A stretch of DNA of 7,816 bases from Clostridia bacterium (GTDB taxonomy: Bacteria; Bacillota_A; Clostridia; Oscillospirales; CAG-272): assembly GCA_017453335.1 (NCBI GenBank), contig JAFTKI010000031.1, forward strand, positions 1-7,816, in the 5' to 3' direction. Shown piece after piece: positions 5,169 to 7,816 of the stretch. A program made the translations under genes and the position numbers. Each line of letters begins with the position of its first letter. The stretch's first letter is position 1. The notes under the pieces are model-generated. The model was not told the origin of the DNA, did no database searches, and saw only the letters and a list, made by a program, of their open reading frames with translations.

Positions 5169-6941
5169 ATGAGCAACTTAACCTATGATCAATCGCAATT
5201 TTATCTGAACGGCAAGCCCTTTTTGATTCTGTCGGGAACCGTTCATTATTTCCGTGTTCCGCGTGAATATTGGTATGACCGCTTGCTCAAGCTCAAGGAG
5301 TGCGGCTTCAACACGGTGGAGACCTATACCTGCTGGAATCTGCATGAGCCGCGTGAGGGCGAGTTTGACTTTTCGGGAATGCTGGATATCGAAGCCTTTT
5401 TGCAGACCGCACAGGAGCTTGGACTGTACGTGATCCTGCGCCCGGGCCCCTATATCTGCGCCGAATGGGAGTTTGGCGGCTTCCCCGCTTGGATCCTTTC
5501 CTACGAGGATCTGCCCCTGCGCTGTTATGACGAAACCTTTTTGTCCAAGGTGCGCCGCTACTACAAGGAGCTGTTGGGACGCGTTCGCCCCTACCTTGCC
5601 TCCAACGGCGGAAACATCATCATGCTGCAGGTTGAGAACGAGTACGGCAGCTACGGTGACGACAAGCAATATCTGCAAGCCATTGCCGATATCTACCGCG
5701 AAAACCACATGGATTGTCTGTATTTTACCTCCGACGGTACCTGCTACAGCATGATGAACGGCGGAATGATGGACGGTATCCTTGCCGTTGCCAACTTCGG
5801 AGCCGATCCCAAGCTGCGTTTCCCCGCGCTTAAGGAATACCGCCCCAATCAACCCCTGATGTGCGGCGAATTCTGGTGCGGATGGTTTGACCATTGGTTT
5901 GAAAAGCACCACGAAAAGGATCCTGCCGATGTGATTTCCGCGATCCGCAGCTTTTTGGATATGGGTGCATCGCTGAATATGTATATGTTCCACGGCGGCA
6001 CCAACTTCGGCTTTACCAACGGCTCCAATCACACCAAAACGCTGGAGCCAACCATCACCAGCTACGATTATTGCGCGCCGCTGAGCGAGGCGGGCGACCG
6101 CACTCCCTTGTATTACGGTTTGCGTGAGCTGTTCGAGGAGTATTTCGGAAAGCTGCCGCCCATGACGGCAACCGACACGCCCAAGGCGGCTTACGGCAGA
6201 GTGTATCTGACCGAGCAAGCCGATCTGTTTGAAAATCTTGACCGTCTTTCCAAGCCCGTGCATACGGCGGCACCCAAGTCGATGGAGCAGATCGGTCAGA
6301 ACTTCGGATATATTCTGTACCGCACCGAGGTGAAGGGCCCACGCGAGGAGCGTCCCATTCTCTTCAACGAGGTACACGATCGCGCGCAGATCTTTGTCAA
6401 CGGCAATTTCCGCAAGACCTACGAGCGCTGGGCGCCGCTTCCCGATGAGGAGCTTGCAACGCTCTCTCTCGGCTACGGTGAGACGGCACAGCTTGACATT
6501 CTCGTGGAAAACATGGGACGTGTCAATTACGGACCTATGATGAGAGACCGCAAGGGTGTTTCGGGCATTCGCTTTGGTCCTTTCTATCACTTCGGCTGGG
6601 ATCAGTACGCGCTTCCGATGGAGGATCTTTCGGGCTTGAAGTTTTTGCCGGGCGACGAGCCTCCGACAAAAAGACCGACCTTCTTCCGTGGCAGACTCCG
6701 TGTGGAAGGGAAGCCCTGCGACAGCTTTGTGCGCTTGGATGGCTTTACCAAGGGCTTTGTGATGGTGAACGGACACAATCTGGGACGCTATTTCAATCCT
6801 GCAGGACCGCAGAAGTCCTTGTATGTTCCCGCGCCGTTCTTGCACGAGGGTGACAACGAGGTAATCGTATTCGAGTCGGATGCGACCAATCGCCTGTACG
6901 TTGAGTTTTTCGACAAACCCGATCTTGGAGAAACGAGATAA
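5169..6941 (+). CDS. Glycoside hydrolase family 35 beta-galactosidase
   Basis: The protein has 590 residues. The start has AAAGGAG (5156-5162), 6 bases before the ATG. The N-terminal TIM barrel (about 8-325) begins with FYLNGKPFLILSGTVHYFRV, continues with GFNTVETYTCWNLHEPREG (46-64) and RPGPYICAEWEFGGFPAW (91-108), and has the GH35 acid/base Glu in QVENEYGSYG (Glu 158) and the nucleophile Glu in MCGEFW (Glu 234). MYMFHGGTNFGFTNG (271-285) is also typical. The remaining part (about 330-590) should form the beta-sandwich domains of compact GH35 enzymes, with VNGHNLGRYF (533-542) as the usual late motif. The family removes terminal, often beta-1,3- or beta-1,4-linked, galactose with retention. 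There is no signal peptide or anchor, so it probably acts in the cytoplasm on imported oligosaccharides. No transporter or regulator lies beside it in the window. It is a single-gene unit with its own promoter and a hairpin after the stop. Confidence 0.95.
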   Translation: MSNLTYDQSQFYLNGKPFLILSGTVHYFRVPREYWYDRLLKLKECGFNTVETYTCWNLHEPREGEFDFSGMLDIEAFLQTAQELGLYVILRPGPYICAEWEFGGFPAWILSYEDLPLRCYDETFLSKVRRYYKELLGRVRPYLASNGGNIIMLQVENEYGSYGDDKQYLQAIADIYRENHMDCLYFTSDGTCYSMMNGGMMDGILAVANFGADPKLRFPALKEYRPNQPLMCGEFWCGWFDHWFEKHHEKDPADVISAIRSFLDMGASLNMYMFHGGTNFGFTNGSNHTKTLEPTITSYDYCAPLSEAGDRTPLYYGLRELFEEYFGKLPPMTATDTPKAAYGRVYLTEQADLFENLDRLSKPVHTAAPKSMEQIGQNFGYILYRTEVKGPREERPILFNEVHDRAQIFVNGNFRKTYERWAPLPDEELATLSLGYGETAQLDILVENMGRVNYGPMMRDRKGVSGIRFGPFYHFGWDQYALPMEDLSGLKFLPGDEPPTKRPTFFRGRLRVEGKPCDSFVRLDGFTKGFVMVNGHNLGRYFNPAGPQKSLYVPAPFLHEGDNEVIVFESDATNRLYVEFFDKPDLGETR

Positions 6942-6951
6942 AAAGCAAACG

Positions 6952-6981
6952 ACAGCCGTGGGCGATCGCCCACGGCTGTTT
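6952..6981 (+). terminator. Perfect 28-bp palindromic hairpin after the galactosidase gene
   Basis: A 14 + 14 base perfect palindrome (6952-6965/6966-6979) begins 10 bases after the stop codon and is followed by a short T-run (TTT, 6979-6981). The stem is very stable, so it probably acts as a terminator or mRNA 3' stabiliser, although the T-run is short. It is also the left half of a repeat found again at 7182-7232. Confidence 0.65.
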
Positions 6982-7000
6982 CAAACTAACAGCTATCATC
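6968..7000 (+). repeat. Direct repeat with hairpin arm, copy 1
   Basis: The 33 bases from GCCCACGG to TCATC match 7200-7232 at 30 positions; the first 22 are identical. The similarity extends beyond the hairpin arm by about 19 bases, so it is more than a shared terminator stem. After 7000 the two copies diverge. Confidence 0.75.
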
Positions 7001-7009
7001 ATTTTTTCT

Positions 7010-7147
7010 AAAAGTTTTGATCAAACTTTTTCAAAAGTTTGCGCGGTGGAGGCTGCGTAAGCCTCCTCGCCCTCCGCAGAGGGCGAAATAAACCTCGGCG
7101 TTTCTTTTTTGTAAGCTTATTTCTTTGCGCCTGTATGGTCAAAGAAA
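7010..7147. repeat. Cluster of stem-loops, likely a non-coding intergenic repeat element
   Basis: The following lie back to back: AAAAGTTT (7010-7017), its complement AAACTTTT (7023-7030) and AAAAGTTT again (7033-7040), so the middle arm can pair with either side; GGAGGCT/AGCCTCC (7048-7054/7060-7066); a 7-bp stem 7068-7074/7079-7085; and TTTCTTTG/CAAAGAAA (7120-7127/7140-7147). No coding frame is credible. The dense structure suggests a small mobile or dispersed repeat, or a structured RNA. Only a genome-wide search could show copies. Confidence 0.5.
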
Positions 7148-7171
7148 AAAGCGGCTAAGGAGTCAGATCTT

Positions 7172-7816
7172 TTAAAAAGTGAAACAGACGTGGGCAACAG
7201 CCCACGGCTGTTTCAAACTAATGGCTGTCATCGGTTCGTTAATAAGTACCAGATCGGAAGATGTGGAATCATTAAGAATGGATGTCAGTTTCTGAATCTC
7301 CACACCCATACGGGACACGGACATGGAAGAATCCTCACCGGCGGAGAACAGCGTGTATACGTTATGGTAAGGCTGATAACTGTAGGATTCCGCAGGAATG
7401 AAGAATCCCAACTGTGCCATCATAAGAGCCTGTCCGACAGTTTTCAGATAGGAAGTCTTACCGGAATGGTTGGCACCGGTGATCAAAGTGGAGGAACCGG
7501 AAAGGATATCAATGGCCTTGCCGGCGAGATCATGGATATTGAGTGCCAGATCAGGATACATCAGACTGGAAGCCTTCATGCCGGAGCCGGTAGGATCCGG
7601 ACAGCATAAAGCGTATCCACGGGATGTAAAAAGAGAATGCATCTGCATAGCAATCTTGTAGAACCGTAAGGACTCGATTAACTCCAAAAGCTCATCGGTA
7701 CGGATCAGTTTCAGATTCTGCACACGCTTGTAAAGCTTCTGAATGTCGCCGTGATAATGCTTTTCCAGATGGGTAACCAGATATTCTTCAAAATGAGAAC
7801 CATACTGCTCACGTGT
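7172..7816 (-). CDS. MutS-family ATPase fragment, open at the right edge and truncated at its C-terminus
   Basis: On the minus strand 214 codons are open from the window edge to a TAA at 7174-7172, so the start lies outside. The visible part resembles the C-terminal ATPase domain of MutS-related DNA mismatch-repair proteins: TLITGANHSGKTSYLK (Walker A, GxxxxGKT at visible residues 114-121), QALMMAQLGFFIPAES, then SRMGVEIQKLTSILNDS and LVLINEP (Walker B position, 189-195). The Walker B Asp is Asn (INE for the usual LDE); such variants may be normal in divergent MutS-like paralogues. In the family 80 or more residues normally follow, with the trans-acting Ser/Thr loop, the switch His and dimerisation helices. 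Here only 19 residues follow, MTAISLKQPWAVAHVCFTF, all encoded in the repeat at 7172-7232. I infer 3' truncation and probably a non-functional gene. GTG at 7723 is an internal codon, not a convincing start. Confidence 0.8.
   Translation of the reverse strand, partial: TREQYGSHFEEYLVTHLEKHYHGDIQKLYKRVQNLKLIRTDELLELIESLRFYKIAMQMHSLFTSRGYALCCPDPTGSGMKASSLMYPDLALNIHDLAGKAIDILSGSSTLITGANHSGKTSYLKTVGQALMMAQLGFFIPAESYSYQPYHNVYTLFSAGEDSSMSVSRMGVEIQKLTSILNDSTSSDLVLINEPMTAISLKQPWAVAHVCFTF
7182..7232. repeat. Direct repeat with hairpin, copy 2, within the MutS-like frame
   Basis: The stem 7182-7195/7200-7213 (14 pairs with one mismatch, loop AACA) resembles the palindrome at 6952-6979. The right part 7200-7232 repeats 6968-7000. 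On the minus strand the hairpin is followed by TTTCACTTTTT, so it can act as a terminator for the MutS-like gene while also encoding its last residues. The similarity to copy 1 stops at 7232, the edge of the NEP codons. Confidence 0.7.

Noticed and set aside
5178..6845. A 555-codon open frame on the minus strand opposite the galactosidase gene
   Set aside because: It lies wholly opposite a clear GH35 gene, has no recognisable motifs or ribosome binding site, and is a by-product of codon bias on the other strand.
4721..7232. CRISPR array suggested by repeated hairpins
   Set aside because: There are only two or three copies of each repeat, in inverted order or with irregular spacing, without uniform spacers or cas genes.

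Overview
The window most likely comes from a Gram-positive, Clostridia-type bacterium, probably an uncultured gut member. The evidence is indirect: strong AGGAGG-type ribosome binding sites, near-consensus sigma-A promoters, a KtrAB-type potassium system, a cytoplasmic GH35 beta-galactosidase, and intergenic spaces with short hairpin repeats of a kind common in such genomes. Base composition is close to balanced. I see no rRNA, tRNA, CRISPR array, transposase or phage gene.

Layout from left to right. (1) 1-1146, minus strand: an N-acylglucosamine 2-epimerase (AGE) family gene, cut by the left edge, with its own extended -10 promoter. (2) 1147-1615: a divergent intergenic region. It holds a minus-strand terminator with no visible gene upstream of it, two competing stem-loops, and a perfect TTGACA-N17-TATAAT promoter facing right. 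(3) 1616-4662, plus strand: a tight three-gene unit of a Gfo/Idh/MocA-type NAD(P)-dependent oxidoreductase, the K+ channel/transporter subunit KtrB (TTG start) and its RCK regulatory subunit KtrA. (4) 4663-5168: an intergenic region with two inverted copies of a hairpin repeat whose ends form an outer inverted repeat, then a strong terminator (5037-5072) and the promoter of the next gene. (5) 5169-6941, plus strand: a GH35 beta-galactosidase, followed by a perfect 28-bp palindromic hairpin. (6) 6942-7171: a cluster of stem-loops. (7) 7172-7816, minus strand: the ATPase end of a MutS-family protein, cut by the right edge and apparently missing its C-terminus. Its last 19 codons lie in a second copy of the hairpin repeat that follows the galactosidase gene.

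The epimerase, the oxidoreductase and the galactosidase fit sugar or glycan catabolism. They are not one operon, however: each of the three transcription units has its own promoter. KtrB and KtrA form one potassium uptake complex, and the oxidoreductase is probably co-transcribed with them.

I did not find convincing evidence of a new biological system. The points most worth a second look are the truncated MutS-like gene joined to a duplicated hairpin repeat, the outward-facing inverted pair of repeats at 4721-4967, the orphan minus-strand terminator at 1375-1401, and the operon of a sugar-type dehydrogenase with ktrBA.
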